Shown here piece after piece: positions 34,885 through 43,695 of a DNA stretch of 64,000 bases. The position numbers were made by a program, and so were the translations under genes. Origin of the DNA: CAWDVR01 sp044869805 (GTDB taxonomy: Bacteria > Acidobacteriota > Thermoanaerobaculia > Multivoradales > SZUA-115); assembly GCA_044869805.1 (NCBI GenBank), contig JBIOXV010000129.1, forward strand, positions 20,689-84,688. The letters are read 5' to 3'. The notes under the pieces are model-generated. The model made no database searches. It saw nothing but the letters and a program-made list of their open reading frames with translations, and was not told the origin of the DNA. Each line of letters starts with the position of its first letter. The first letter of the stretch is position 1.

Positions 34885-36380
34885 CAGGTCACCACCTCGC
34901 TCTCGCCGCGTGCCGCCAGCACCAGCCGGGTCTTGAGCTCGAAGAGCCGCTCCTCGAGCCCCACCGGGTACTGGTGCGGGAAGACGAAGCGCTTGATGCC
35001 GGCGTGGAAACGGGCGAGCTGGTCGCTCGCCCGCTCGCGGGCCGCCGCCAGTGGGGGCGGCTCGTAGACTAGGCGGCCGGCGCGGAAGATGGGCAGCAGC
35101 AGGTCCTCGTGCTCCAGGTCGGCGGTGATGTGCTTGCGGCGCGTCAGGTCCATGGCGTCGATCAGGGTCGGGGTGTCGCCGATGCCGAGCTCCCGGTCGT
35201 AGATCGCGTCGGCCGCGAATTCGTTGCCCGCGAGTGTGTCGCGCGCAGCATAGCGCCGCACCTGCTGGATGCCGGGGGTCGAGATCTTGATCGCCTGCTC
35301 CGAGAGCTTCACCTTCTGCTGCCACGGCTCGCCCGGGTGGCGGATGGCGGCGAGCTTGTACACGCCGCCCACCGCCGGGTCGTCGTGACCGGTCACCAGC
35401 TTGGTGCCCACCCCCCAGACCCCGATCTTCGCTCCCTGCTGCTTCAAGCTCGAGATGATCTGCTCGTCGAGGTCGTTCGAGGCGAAGATCTCGGCCTCTG
35501 GGAAACCGCCCTCGTCGAGGATGCGCCGCGCCTCGATCGACAGGTAGGCGAGGTCGCCCGAGTCCAGCCGCACGCCGACCAGCCGGTGGCCCCGCGCCGC
35601 GAGGCGCCGGCCCGCCTCCACGGCGCGCTGCACTCCCTCCAGGGTGTCGTAGGTGTCGACCAGGAACACGGCGTTGTTGGGCATGGCGTCAGCCCACGCC
35701 TCGAAGGCCTCGGCCTCGCCGGGGAAGGACATCACCCAGCTATGGGCGTGCGTGCCCTTGACCGGGATGCCGAAGAGCTTGCCGGCGAGCACGTTGGAGG
35801 TGGCGGCGCAGCCGCCGACGTACGCCGCCCGCGCCGCCGACAGCGCGCCGTCCACGCCCTGCGCGCGCCGCAGGCCGAACTCCAGCACCGGATCGCCGCC
35901 GGCGGCCACCACGAGGCGCGCGGCCTTGGTGGCGATCAGGGTCTGGAAGTTGACCAGGTTGAGCAACGCCGACTCGAGGAGCTGCGCCTGCAGGATGGGG
36001 CCGCAGACCCGCACCAGCGGCTCCTGCGGGAAGATCACCGTGCCCTCGGGCACGGCATCGATGTCGCAGGCGAGCTCGAGGTGCCGCAGGTGCTCGAGGA
36101 AGGCGCGCTCGAAGAGCGGCTCGCCGTCGGTGCCGGTCAGCGATCCTAGGTAGTCGAGGTCGTCGGCCGCGAAGCGGAAATCGGCGATCAGCTCCACCGC
36201 CTGGGCCAGCCCGCAGGCGACCGTGAACCCGCCCTGGAACGGATGGCGGCGGAAGAAGAGGTGGAAGCAGGCCTCGGTGTCGCGCAGGCCTTCCTTCCAG
36301 TAGCCGTAGGCCATCGCCAGCTCGTAGAGGTCGGTCAGCAGGCCGAGCGGCGGCCGATACAGCGTCTGGAGGAAGCTCAC
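34884..36380 (-). CDS. pncB: Nicotinate phosphoribosyltransferase
   Basis: A 498-residue NAPRT: LGLLTDLYELAMAYGYWKEG, FFRRHPFQGGFTVACGLAQAVE, DPVLEFGLRRAQGVDGALSAARAAYVGG, VKGTHAHSWVMSF (active-site His), GVRLDSGDLAYLS and GVGTKLVTGHDDPAVGGVYKL. It makes nicotinate mononucleotide from nicotinate and PRPP in the Preiss-Handler route to NAD. The GTG start at 36380 overlaps the methyltransferase stop (GTGA). Confidence 0.93.
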   Translation of the reverse strand: MSFLQTLYRPPLGLLTDLYELAMAYGYWKEGLRDTEACFHLFFRRHPFQGGFTVACGLAQAVELIADFRFAADDLDYLGSLTGTDGEPLFERAFLEHLRHLELACDIDAVPEGTVIFPQEPLVRVCGPILQAQLLESALLNLVNFQTLIATKAARLVVAAGGDPVLEFGLRRAQGVDGALSAARAAYVGGCAATSNVLAGKLFGIPVKGTHAHSWVMSFPGEAEAFEAWADAMPNNAVFLVDTYDTLEGVQRAVEAGRRLAARGHRLVGVRLDSGDLAYLSIEARRILDEGGFPEAEIFASNDLDEQIISSLKQQGAKIGVWGVGTKLVTGHDDPAVGGVYKLAAIRHPGEPWQQKVKLSEQAIKISTPGIQQVRRYAARDTLAGNEFAADAIYDRELGIGDTPTLIDAMDLTRRKHITADLEHEDLLLPIFRAGRLVYEPPPLAAARERASDQLARFHAGIKRFVFPHQYPVGLEERLFELKTRLVLAARGESEVVT

Positions 36381-37123
36381 TGGCGGGGCTCGCTGCAGGC
36401 GAACACGGCGGCCAACGTGCCGGCGTCGTAGAGGTCGGCGAGCGCGATCTCTTCGAAGCGAAGCTCCTCGGCCCGCACCCGCGGCGGCCCGGCGGAGGCG
36501 AGGTCGGGATGACGGTCGGCGGGCGGCACCTGCCGGAAGAGCCGGAGCTTGCCGAACGAGGCGCGGAACAGGTCTTCCCAGTCCCACAGGTAGAGGTTCG
36601 ACCGATGGCTGGGCAGGGTGCGGTGCAGGTCCATGGTCTGGCCGTCGAGGATCGGCGGCACGGCGGCGAGGAAGGTCCCCTCCGGCTCGAGCAGCCGAGC
36701 GGCGCGGCGCACCACGGCCCCCGGCTCCGGCACGTGCACCAGCAGGTTGGCGGCGACCGCCAGGCCGAAGGAGCCACCGACGCCGTCACCCTGCGCTCCC
36801 ACGGTCGCCGCGTCCTCGACCACGAAGCGCACCCGGTCGCTGCCGAAGCGCCGCCGCGCAAAAGCGATGCACTTGGGGTCGACGTCGACGCCGACGGCTT
36901 CGCGGGCCCCGGCAGCCACCAGGTGGGCCGTGCCGTAGCCGGTGCCGCAGCCGAGATCGAGGCAGCGGCGGCCGGCCGCGAAGCCGGCCGCGAACAGGTA
37001 GAGCGAGAGGTGGGCTTGAAATAGATCGTTGTCGATAAGCGGCGAGACGGCCTTGCCGGGGGAGGGAAGGCCGCTCCGCCAGCGGATCAGCAGGTTGCGC
37101 AAACGCCCGAGGGTAGAGGACAT
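36377..37123 (-). CDS. Class I SAM-dependent methyltransferase
   Basis: A 248-residue protein with the SAM-binding loop CLDLGCGTGYGTAHLV near residue 55, acidic strand end GVDVDPKCI, motif II-like AVAANLLVHVPEP and the long C-terminal half of UbiE/Methyltransf_11-type enzymes. The start MSSTLGRLRNLLIRW is the ATG at 37123. It leads the run pncB-tlpA. Its substrate is not evident. Confidence 0.82.
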   Translation of the reverse strand: MSSTLGRLRNLLIRWRSGLPSPGKAVSPLIDNDLFQAHLSLYLFAAGFAAGRRCLDLGCGTGYGTAHLVAAGAREAVGVDVDPKCIAFARRRFGSDRVRFVVEDAATVGAQGDGVGGSFGLAVAANLLVHVPEPGAVVRRAARLLEPEGTFLAAVPPILDGQTMDLHRTLPSHRSNLYLWDWEDLFRASFGKLRLFRQVPPADRHPDLASAGPPRVRAEELRFEEIALADLYDAGTLAAVFACSEPRQ

Positions 37124-37199
37124 GGAGGAATTCTATCGGTTCGCCGAAGGCGGGCGGCCACGGCATCAGCCGCGAGGTGCCGTGGTAATCTTCCCCTCC

Positions 37200-37784
37200 A
37201 TGTTTGACCTGCCGCGGGGCCGCCTGGCCCCGCCGGAACCCCCCGAGGAGCCGATCGCGCGCGCCGTGCTGGAAGAGCCGCCCCTCATGGTGCTCTTCCC
37301 GTCACCGATCGGAGACCTCGGGCTGACCCTCCACGGCACGGTCGTCACCAGCATCCGCATCGCGCCCAAGCGCAAAGAGAAGCGCCGCTACCAGCCGTTC
37401 GAGGAGATCGACGACTCCGAGTTCCTGGACGAGGTCTTCGGGCGCCTGTCCGAGTACTTCGCCGGCGCCCGCCCCTCGCCGGACCTGGAGTGGGACCTGG
37501 GCACCGCGGACTTGACGCCATTCGCCCGGCGGGTGCTCAAGGAGACGGCGAAGATCCCCTACGGCAAGCACCGCACCTACCGCAAGATCGCCGCCGCGGC
37601 CGGCCGCCCGGATGCCTACCGGCTGGTGCTCGCCACCCTGGCCCTGAACCCGATCCCGATCCTCATCCCCTGCCACCGCGTGGTGACCAACAAGTCAGGG
37701 ATAGGCAGCTACATCGGCGGCCGCGAGCGCAAGCGCTGGCTGCTGACCATGGAAAAGGAAGCGTACAAGGCCGGGGTGGTGTAG
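37200..37784 (+). CDS. ogt: Methylated-DNA--protein-cysteine methyltransferase
   Basis: A 194-residue repair protein. The active site IPCHRVV (acceptor Cys), the helix-turn-helix TPFARRVLKETAKIPYGKHRTYRKIA and the SGIGSYIGG/RKRWLLTMEK end are those of Ogt/AGT proteins, which remove alkyl groups from O6-alkylguanine. The N-terminal half has MVLFPSPIGDLGLTLHG. The ATG at 37200 gives MFDLPRGRL; an in-frame start at 37029 lies under the divergent methyltransferase gene. It is followed by a strong bidirectional hairpin. Confidence 0.92.
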   Translation: MFDLPRGRLAPPEPPEEPIARAVLEEPPLMVLFPSPIGDLGLTLHGTVVTSIRIAPKRKEKRRYQPFEEIDDSEFLDEVFGRLSEYFAGARPSPDLEWDLGTADLTPFARRVLKETAKIPYGKHRTYRKIAAAAGRPDAYRLVLATLALNPIPILIPCHRVVTNKSGIGSYIGGRERKRWLLTMEKEAYKAGVV

Positions 37785-37790
37785 GCAACA

Positions 37791-37817
37791 GAACGGCCGG
37801 CACGAGGCCGGCCGTTC
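37791..37817. terminator. Bidirectional terminator-like hairpin
   Basis: Perfect 10-bp arms GAACGGCCGG (37791-37800) and CCGGCCGTTC (37808-37817) around a 7-base loop, between the convergent ogt and PEGA genes. No clear T-tract on either side. Confidence 0.65.
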
Positions 37818-37860
37818 CAGAGGCGAAGCTGTTCGCTGTGACAGCACTACTGGGCGAGGC

Positions 37861-39036
37861 TCAGTCGCCCGACTCCTCGAGCTCTACCGACACCCGCGCC
37901 TCCTCCCCCGGCTCGACCTCGAACTCCACGGTCTTGCTCTCGTAGCCGGGACGGACCACCTCGAGCCGGTGCTTGCCGGCGTCGAGGATCAGCCCCGAGT
38001 GCAGCCGCGCCAGGTCGTCGGCGGTGCCCAAGAAGCGTCCGTCGAGGTAGACGGAGGCGTCGCTCGGCTCGAGGGTGAGCGACAAGCGGCCGGGCTCGCC
38101 GCGCGTGTCGTAGGCCTCGCGGGGCGCTTCGTAGCGCCGATCCCCGTCGTCGGACCGGTCCTCGTCGTCCCGCCCGTCGTCGCGGCGTTCCACTGCCTCT
38201 TCCCGCTCGCGGTTGCGCCGCAGCCGCTCTTCGCGGTTGACGGTCGACTTCGAGACCAGCTCCTCGGGTCGCCTGGACTCGCCGCGCTGCATGGTGTCCT
38301 CGACGTCGATCACCACCCCGGCATAGACCGAGTACTGGCGCGAGATGGTCTCGAAGCCCGGGAGATAGATCACCACGTCGTAGGTGCCCTTGGGCAGCCA
38401 CAGGTAGGTCGGGAAGCCGTCGAAGTCGTCGGCGCGGCCCACGCGCTGGCCGTCGACGTAGACCTCGGCGCGCTCCGGGCTGACATCGAGGTCGAGCGCG
38501 CCCGAGTCGCGGTCATATCCGTAGCCATAGCCCGAGCCGTAGCGGTAGCCGGGCTCGTAGTAGTACGGCGGGTAGTAGTAGTACGGGCCACCGCCCCACC
38601 ACCACGGCCAGTAGTAGTAGGGATCGCGGTATCCCCACCAGCCGTAGCGCCCGTAGTAGGACCCATGGTGCCGGCCGTGATGGTCGTGCCAGGAGGAGGA
38701 GCTGCCGGGCCGGCGCCGGTCGACGCACACCCGGCCGTCCGAGCCGGAAGGCGGACGCGTGTCGCCGCCGGAGGAAACCGAGCCCTGGTCACCACCGGAG
38801 GACGAGGACGAGCCGTGGTCGCCGCCCGAGGGCGGCGACGGGGGGCGGGTGTCGGCGGCACGGGAGCCGCTGTCCGCGCGCTCGACGCGGACCGTGGGGC
38901 CGGAGTCCTGTGTCGGGCGCGAGTCATGGGCCTTGCGCTCGGCCGTCGCGGGGCCGGCAACTGCAAGCGATAGGAAGAACGCCGCCGCCCCGACCAAGCG
39001 GGTGGCGCGAAGGACGATCGAACCTTCCGAGGTCAT
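37861..39036 (-). CDS. Secreted PEGA-domain protein with Ser/Gly and Tyr/Trp/Gly-rich regions
   Basis: A 391-residue exported protein: signal peptide (VGAAAFFLSLAVAGPATAE), a Ser/Gly/Asp-rich low-complexity stretch, then an unusual segment dominated by Tyr, Trp and Gly (about residues 125-175, e.g. YYWPWWWGGGPYYYYP). Two PEGA beta-barrel domains follow: LDLDVSPERAEVYVDGQRVG near residue 185 and LSLTLEPSDASVYLDGRFLG near 305. A charged Arg/Asp/Glu linker lies between them. PEGA domains are found on cell-surface proteins. The ATG follows directly on the stop of the glycosyltransferase (TAG-ATG), so the two may be co-transcribed. Confidence 0.83.
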   Translation of the reverse strand: MTSEGSIVLRATRLVGAAAFFLSLAVAGPATAERKAHDSRPTQDSGPTVRVERADSGSRAADTRPPSPPSGGDHGSSSSSGGDQGSVSSGGDTRPPSGSDGRVCVDRRRPGSSSSWHDHHGRHHGSYYGRYGWWGYRDPYYYWPWWWGGGPYYYYPPYYYEPGYRYGSGYGYGYDRDSGALDLDVSPERAEVYVDGQRVGRADDFDGFPTYLWLPKGTYDVVIYLPGFETISRQYSVYAGVVIDVEDTMQRGESRRPEELVSKSTVNREERLRRNREREEAVERRDDGRDDEDRSDDGDRRYEAPREAYDTRGEPGRLSLTLEPSDASVYLDGRFLGTADDLARLHSGLILDAGKHRLEVVRPGYESKTVEFEVEPGEEARVSVELEESGD

Positions 39037-39972
39037 CTAATGCTCCTTTCCGAGCCGCGGGTTCTCGTTCCATCCCCGGTGGAGGCCGCGCACGTAGTGA
39101 TACCGCAGGACCTCCTCCCAGATTCGCGGCAAACTCACAGGAAGATACTGCAAAGCACGGACCAGGGTCTCGAGCAGGCGCTGGCGGCCGGGCCACGGCA
39201 GCGGCGGCGGGCCGGCGGGCGAGAGGCCCAGGAAGGGCCCCATCTCCGGGTGCAGGCGGTGGAAGACGACCGCCGAGTAGCCTGCCCGCTCCTGCCGCTC
39301 GGCGAAGCGCGCGAGGTCCGTGGGGTGGTCGTGCTCGACCACCGCATCCGCGGCGTAGGCGAGCCGCATGCCGTGCTTCGACATGCGGTAGCTGGCCTCG
39401 ATGTCCTCCCAGGCGGCGTAAGGGAAACGCAGGTCGAAGGGCTCGGCGAGCAGCAAGCGCTTGGCGAGCGACAGGTTGGAGGTATAGAAGAAGTTGAACG
39501 GCACCTCGTCGGGCTCGCGGATCAGCGCATAGCCGAATTGCAAGCCGTGCTCGTTGATGTAGGCGAGGAAGCGGGTCGGCTTGAGGCGGCGGTGCCAGCC
39601 GGTGTAGCCGAGCACGGCACGGTTCGGATCGTCGCCCAGCCGGCGGTGCGCCGCGCAGTGCGCCGCCAGCCAGCCGGCCCGCGGGACGGTGTCGTCCCCC
39701 AGAAAGGCCACCCGCGGCGCCCGCGCCTCGAGCACGCCGCGGTTGCGGGCGGCGGCCGGCCCCCGGTTGTCCTGGCGGATGTACTTGAAGGCCAGCGGCG
39801 TCGCGAGACGGCTGCACCACTCCGCGGTGCTGTCGGTCGAGCCGTCGTCGACCACCACCACCTCGAAGGGAGGGGCACCCTCCTGGCCCTCGAGCGCGCG
39901 CACCACCTCGGCGAGCACGGCGCAGCGATCGTGCGTCGGGATGACGACCGAAACTCGAGGGGCCATGGACAC
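39037..39972 (-). CDS. Family 2 glycosyltransferase
   Basis: A 311-residue GT-A enzyme: RVSVVIPTHDRCAVLAEVV, VVVVDDGSTDSTAEW (nucleotide binding), NRGPAAARNRGV, AFLGDDTVPRAGW (acidic metal motif), and the acceptor-side FPYAAWEDIEASYRMSKHG with the ED of the catalytic base. It has no membrane helix. The donor and acceptor are unknown. The gene is divergent from the ECF sigma operon with 125 bases between. Confidence 0.88.
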   Translation of the reverse strand: MSMAPRVSVVIPTHDRCAVLAEVVRALEGQEGAPPFEVVVVDDGSTDSTAEWCSRLATPLAFKYIRQDNRGPAAARNRGVLEARAPRVAFLGDDTVPRAGWLAAHCAAHRRLGDDPNRAVLGYTGWHRRLKPTRFLAYINEHGLQFGYALIREPDEVPFNFFYTSNLSLAKRLLLAEPFDLRFPYAAWEDIEASYRMSKHGMRLAYAADAVVEHDHPTDLARFAERQERAGYSAVVFHRLHPEMGPFLGLSPAGPPPLPWPGRQRLLETLVRALQYLPVSLPRIWEEVLRYHYVRGLHRGWNENPRLGKEH

Positions 39973-40097
39973 AAAACGATACCTGAAAGGCGGGCGGCGC
40001 CCAAGGCGCGGCCGGAGTCGATGCGCGCGCCACGCGTGCGGACGGCGAGCGGCGACGGGGCCGAATAGGCGGGCTGCGGAGGCCGTATGTCATAGTC

Positions 40098-40730
40098 GTG
40101 AACGCAGAGATGGCCCTCCCCTCTTCGGTTGCGCCCTCGGCTCCGACGCTCTCGGAGCGCGACCTCGTGCTCGCGGCGCGGCGCGGCGACCGTGCCGCCG
40201 GCAACGAGCTCGCGCAGCGGTTCCGCCGCCCCTGCTACCTGCTGGCCCTGCAGCTCCTGGGCAACCCGGACGACGCTCTCGACGTGGCCCAGGACTCGCT
40301 GCTCTCCTTCTTCACCAAGCTCCACCGCTTCGAGGCCGAACGGCCGGTGAAGCCGTGGCTGCTCGCCATCGTCAGGAACCGCGCCCACGACCTGATGCGC
40401 CGCAAGAAGGTGCGCCAGGCCGAGCCGTTGCCCGGCGACGGCGAGGCCTTCCGGCCGGAGCTCATCGACGAGGACGCCAACCCGGCCGCCGACTTCGAGC
40501 AGCGCGAGCTCAAGGCGCGGCTCTGGCGAGCCCTGGGCGCCCTGCCCGAGAGCCAGCGCGACATCCTGGTGCTGCGCGACTACCAGGACCTCTCCTACTC
40601 CGAGATCGCGAGCGTGCTATCGATCCCCATCGGCACGGTGATGTCGCGCCTCCACCGCGCCCGCGCCACCCTGCGCCAGATCGTGTTGGCGAGCCAGGGC
40701 CGGGAAGACGCGGAAGGAGCCAGCACTTGA
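40098..40730 (+). CDS. ECF-type RNA polymerase sigma factor
   Basis: A 210-residue sigma-70 family factor with only regions 2 and 4. Region 2 is RFRRPCYLLALQLLGNPDDALDVAQDSLLSFF and KPWLLAIVRNRAHDLMRRKK; region 4 is ALGALPESQRDILVLRDYQDLSYSEIASVLSIPIGTVMSRLHRARATL. The GTG start at 40098 is used. It is coupled to the anti-sigma gene by a TTGA overlap. It should direct an envelope-type regulon; its target promoters were not identified. Confidence 0.92.
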   Translation: MNAEMALPSSVAPSAPTLSERDLVLAARRGDRAAGNELAQRFRRPCYLLALQLLGNPDDALDVAQDSLLSFFTKLHRFEAERPVKPWLLAIVRNRAHDLMRRKKVRQAEPLPGDGEAFRPELIDEDANPAADFEQRELKARLWRALGALPESQRDILVLRDYQDLSYSEIASVLSIPIGTVMSRLHRARATLRQIVLASQGREDAEGAST

Positions 40731-41188
40731 GTGAGACTACCCCCCGCATGCGCGACGTGAACCCGACTTTCGACGAGGCGCTGCTCTCCGGCTACGTGGA
40801 CGGCGAGCTGACCCAGGCCGAGGAGCAGAAGGTGCGCATCTTCCTCGAGGACGACGCCGCGGCGCGGGCCATCGTCGAGGACATCCGCCGGCTGCGCCAG
40901 GCCGCCCGCGGCACGCGCTTCAAGGTGCCGCCGGACACCCAGTGGGACGAGCGCCCGCGCGGCCCGGCGAGCGCGGTGCTGCGTCGCCTGGGTTGGGTGC
41001 TGCTCGCCGGCTCCGGCGCCTCGGTGCTCGGCTTCGGCGCCTGGCAGCTCGCCGTGGGGCCGTTCGCCGCCTTCGCCAAGCTGATCGCCTTCGGCACCCT
41101 CTTCGGGCTGGGGTCGCTGTTCGTCTCGGTGCTCGCCGATCGCCTGCGGGCGGCCGCCACCGACCGCTACCGGAGGGTTGAAAAGTGA
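40727..41188 (+). CDS. Membrane anti-sigma factor
   Basis: A 153-residue protein: the start (TTG at 40727 with GGAAGGAG upstream) leads into an N-terminal cytoplasmic domain FDEALLSGYVDGELTQAEEQKVRIFL, the classic anti-sigma opening, with no CxxC zinc site visible. Hydrophobic segments follow (about residues 85-107 and 112-135), then a short basic tail. It would hold the ECF factor at the membrane. Confidence 0.82.
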   Translation: MSETTPRMRDVNPTFDEALLSGYVDGELTQAEEQKVRIFLEDDAAARAIVEDIRRLRQAARGTRFKVPPDTQWDERPRGPASAVLRRLGWVLLAGSGASVLGFGAWQLAVGPFAAFAKLIAFGTLFGLGSLFVSVLADRLRAAATDRYRRVEK

Positions 41189-41505
41189 TCGTCACCACCA
41201 GCGAGTCGATCGCCGGCAAGCGCATCGTACGCACCCTGGGACTGGTGCGGGGCAACACCATCCGCGGCCGGCACGTGGGGCGCGACCTCCTGGCCCGCTT
41301 GCGCCTCTTGGTCGGCGGCGAGATCGCGGAGTACACCAAGCTGGTGGCCGAGTCGCGCGAGCAGGCGCTCGACCGCATGGTCGAGGAAGCCCGCGACTTG
41401 GGCGCCAACGCGGTCGTCGCCCTGCGCTTCTCCACCTCCGAGGTCGCCCGCGCCGCGGCCGAGATCCTGGCCTACGGCACCGCGGTGGTGGTGGAGGACG
41501 AGTAA
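41185..41505 (+). CDS. YbjQ/UPF0145 family protein
   Basis: A 106-residue protein: VTTSESIAGKRIVRTLGLVRGNTI, then LARLRLLVGGEIAEYTKLVAESREQALDRM and GANAVVALRFSTSEV, the pattern of the YbjQ heavy-metal-binding-like family that forms pentamers. The GTG at 41185 overlaps the anti-sigma stop. Its presence in the sigma operon suggests it is part of the response; its biochemical role is unknown. Confidence 0.85.
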   Translation: MIVTTSESIAGKRIVRTLGLVRGNTIRGRHVGRDLLARLRLLVGGEIAEYTKLVAESREQALDRMVEEARDLGANAVVALRFSTSEVARAAAEILAYGTAVVVEDE

Positions 41506-41511
41506 GCGCGC

Positions 41512-43629
41512 CTAGCGGCCCCCACCCGGCGCGAAGCGGTCCAGCCAGCCGAAGACCTCTTGCCACCACAAGAGCGCCGCCTGGGGCTTCAGCACCCAGT
41601 GGTTTTCGTCGGGAAAAATCACGATCCGCGCCGGCACGCCCTTGCCCTTGAGCACGCCGTAGAGGTTGAGTCCCTGCGTGTAGGGCACGCGGTAGTCCTT
41701 CTCGCCGTGCAGGATGAGCGTCGGCGTCGAGAACGCCGAGGCGAAGCGGCTCGGTGAGTGAAGGTCGACCCGCGCCGGGTCGGTCCACGGCGAGGCGCCG
41801 TAGTTGAGCGAGCGGCCCCAGGTGGCGTCGGAGGCGAACTGACTCGACAAATCGTAGACCCCGGCGTGGTCGACGAGCGCCGCGAAGCGGTCGCTGTGGC
41901 CCAGGATCCAGGACACCAGGTAGCCGCCGTAGGAGCCACCCGCCGCCGCCAGGCGCCGCTCGTCGAGGAAGCCCTCGGCGAGCAGAGCATCGGTCGCCGC
42001 CATCACGTCCGCGAATGGCTTGTCGCCGTGCGCTCCCACGATCGACTCGGCGAACGCCTGGCCGTAGCCCGTCGAGCCGTGGAAGTTGACCATCGCCACC
42101 ACGTAGCCGCGGGCGGCGAACAGCGCCGCGCTCCAGCGGTAGTGGAACTGGTCGAGGAAGGCGCCGTGCGGGCCGCCGTGCACGGCATGGAGCAGCGGCC
42201 ACTTCTTCGCGCGGTCGAAGCCGGGAGGGAGGACGAGCAGCAGGTGGAGCGGGTCGCCGCCGGCGCCGGAAACCGTTCGCTCCTCCACCGAGCCGAGGTC
42301 CAGCTCGGCGAGGCGGCCGGCGTTGAACGAGGTCAGAGCCCGCGGCTCGCCAGCTTCCATCGTCAGGGTCCCGGGGTCCAGGGCATAGAGCTCGGCGGGC
42401 TGGCGAATCGAGTCCCGGCGGAACACGAGAAGGCCTCCGCCCTTCGTCGCGGCGCCGGCCGGCGCGCCAGCCACCGCCGCGCCGGCGGTCGTGCCCCCTC
42501 GCGCCACCAGCCGCGGCGCGCCGCCGTCGATCGGCACGCTCCACAGGTGCACGCGCCCGCGCTCCTCGGCATGGAAGTAGACCGTAGTTCCATCCGGCGA
42601 GGTTGACCAGTCGGAGGGCGCGGCATCCCAGTCGTCCATCAGGCCACGGACCTCACCCGACCGGCGGTCGTAGCGCGCGAGCTTGGTGAAGTCGGCGTCG
42701 TTCTCCGGGCGCCGGGCGCGGCCGTAGAGCAGGTAGCGGCCGTCCTCGGAGTAGGCGGGCGACGAGTCGTCGGCCGGGTTCGCGGCCGTGAGGTTGCGCG
42801 GCTCTCCCGGCTTCCCGTCCTCCCCGAGCGCCACGGCGTAGACGTCGTAGTTGAGCTTGGCGTAGGGCGGATCGGTCGAGTTGGCGGAGAAGGCGAGCTC
42901 CCGCCCGTCGGGCGAGAGGTCCCACTCTCCCACCTCCTGCAGCCCGAGCAGGCGCTTCGAGCCTGGGGTGAGGTCACTCACCTTGCGGCTCTCCAGATCG
43001 ACGGCGAAGACGTGAGCCACGCGGCCGTCCGTCTTGTACTCGTCCCAGTAGCGCAGCAGCCGGTCCTCGCTGATCTTGGCCTGCACCTTGTCGTCCTTGG
43101 CGGCGTCGATGCGCTTCTTGACCGCTGCCAGGTCGTCGTTCAGGTCCGGCCAGGTGAGGGCCAGGAAACCGATGCGCCGCCCGCCCGGAAACCACTTGGG
43201 AGAGTCGGGCGCCATGGGCAGCTCGGTCACCGGCTCGGCTTCGCCGCCTTCGAGCGGCAGCACGTAGAGCTGCGCCGGGCCGTCGCCGCGCTTGGAGACG
43301 AAGGCCAGGCGCTTGCCGTCCGGGCTCCACGTCGGAGAGCCGTCGGCGCCCTCGTTCCAGGTCAGCCGCCGTGGCGCCGCGCTGCCATCCGACGGCACCA
43401 GCCAGAGGTCGCCGTTGCCCTTGTTCTTCTCGATCGAGTAGCGCGTCAACGTGAACACCACCCAGCGGCCGTCCGGCGACAGCGCCGGCTCGCCCACCCG
43501 CTCCATGGCCCACAGATCCTCGGCCGTCATCGGGCGGGGGGAGGGGGGAGAGGAAGGCTCGGCGGCAAGGGCGGCGCTCGCCGTCAAGACGACCGAGAGA
43601 ATTGCGGCGACCCTTCTGAAACCGAGCAT
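41512..43629 (-). CDS. S9-family serine peptidase (acylaminoacyl/dipeptidyl peptidase-like), secreted
   Basis: A 705-residue exported peptidase with signal peptide (VAAILSVVLTASAALAA), an N-terminal TolB-like beta-propeller (repeats such as SPTWSPDGKRLAFVS and DLSPDGRELAFSA) and a C-terminal alpha/beta hydrolase. Catalytic Ser is in GGSYGGYLVSWILG, Asp in HGEKDYRVPYTQ and His in PDENHWVL. The HGGPHGAF strand forms the oxyanion hole. It cleaves short peptides in the periplasm or outside. It converges with the sigma operon (6-base gap). Confidence 0.92.
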   Translation of the reverse strand: MLGFRRVAAILSVVLTASAALAAEPSSPPSPRPMTAEDLWAMERVGEPALSPDGRWVVFTLTRYSIEKNKGNGDLWLVPSDGSAAPRRLTWNEGADGSPTWSPDGKRLAFVSKRGDGPAQLYVLPLEGGEAEPVTELPMAPDSPKWFPGGRRIGFLALTWPDLNDDLAAVKKRIDAAKDDKVQAKISEDRLLRYWDEYKTDGRVAHVFAVDLESRKVSDLTPGSKRLLGLQEVGEWDLSPDGRELAFSANSTDPPYAKLNYDVYAVALGEDGKPGEPRNLTAANPADDSSPAYSEDGRYLLYGRARRPENDADFTKLARYDRRSGEVRGLMDDWDAAPSDWSTSPDGTTVYFHAEERGRVHLWSVPIDGGAPRLVARGGTTAGAAVAGAPAGAATKGGGLLVFRRDSIRQPAELYALDPGTLTMEAGEPRALTSFNAGRLAELDLGSVEERTVSGAGGDPLHLLLVLPPGFDRAKKWPLLHAVHGGPHGAFLDQFHYRWSAALFAARGYVVAMVNFHGSTGYGQAFAESIVGAHGDKPFADVMAATDALLAEGFLDERRLAAAGGSYGGYLVSWILGHSDRFAALVDHAGVYDLSSQFASDATWGRSLNYGASPWTDPARVDLHSPSRFASAFSTPTLILHGEKDYRVPYTQGLNLYGVLKGKGVPARIVIFPDENHWVLKPQAALLWWQEVFGWLDRFAPGGGR

Positions 43630-43695
43630 GGGCAGATTCTCCAGGTGGGAATGGAGCCGTTGGCGCGCGATGGGAAAGTGTCGGCGCAGCGGCGC

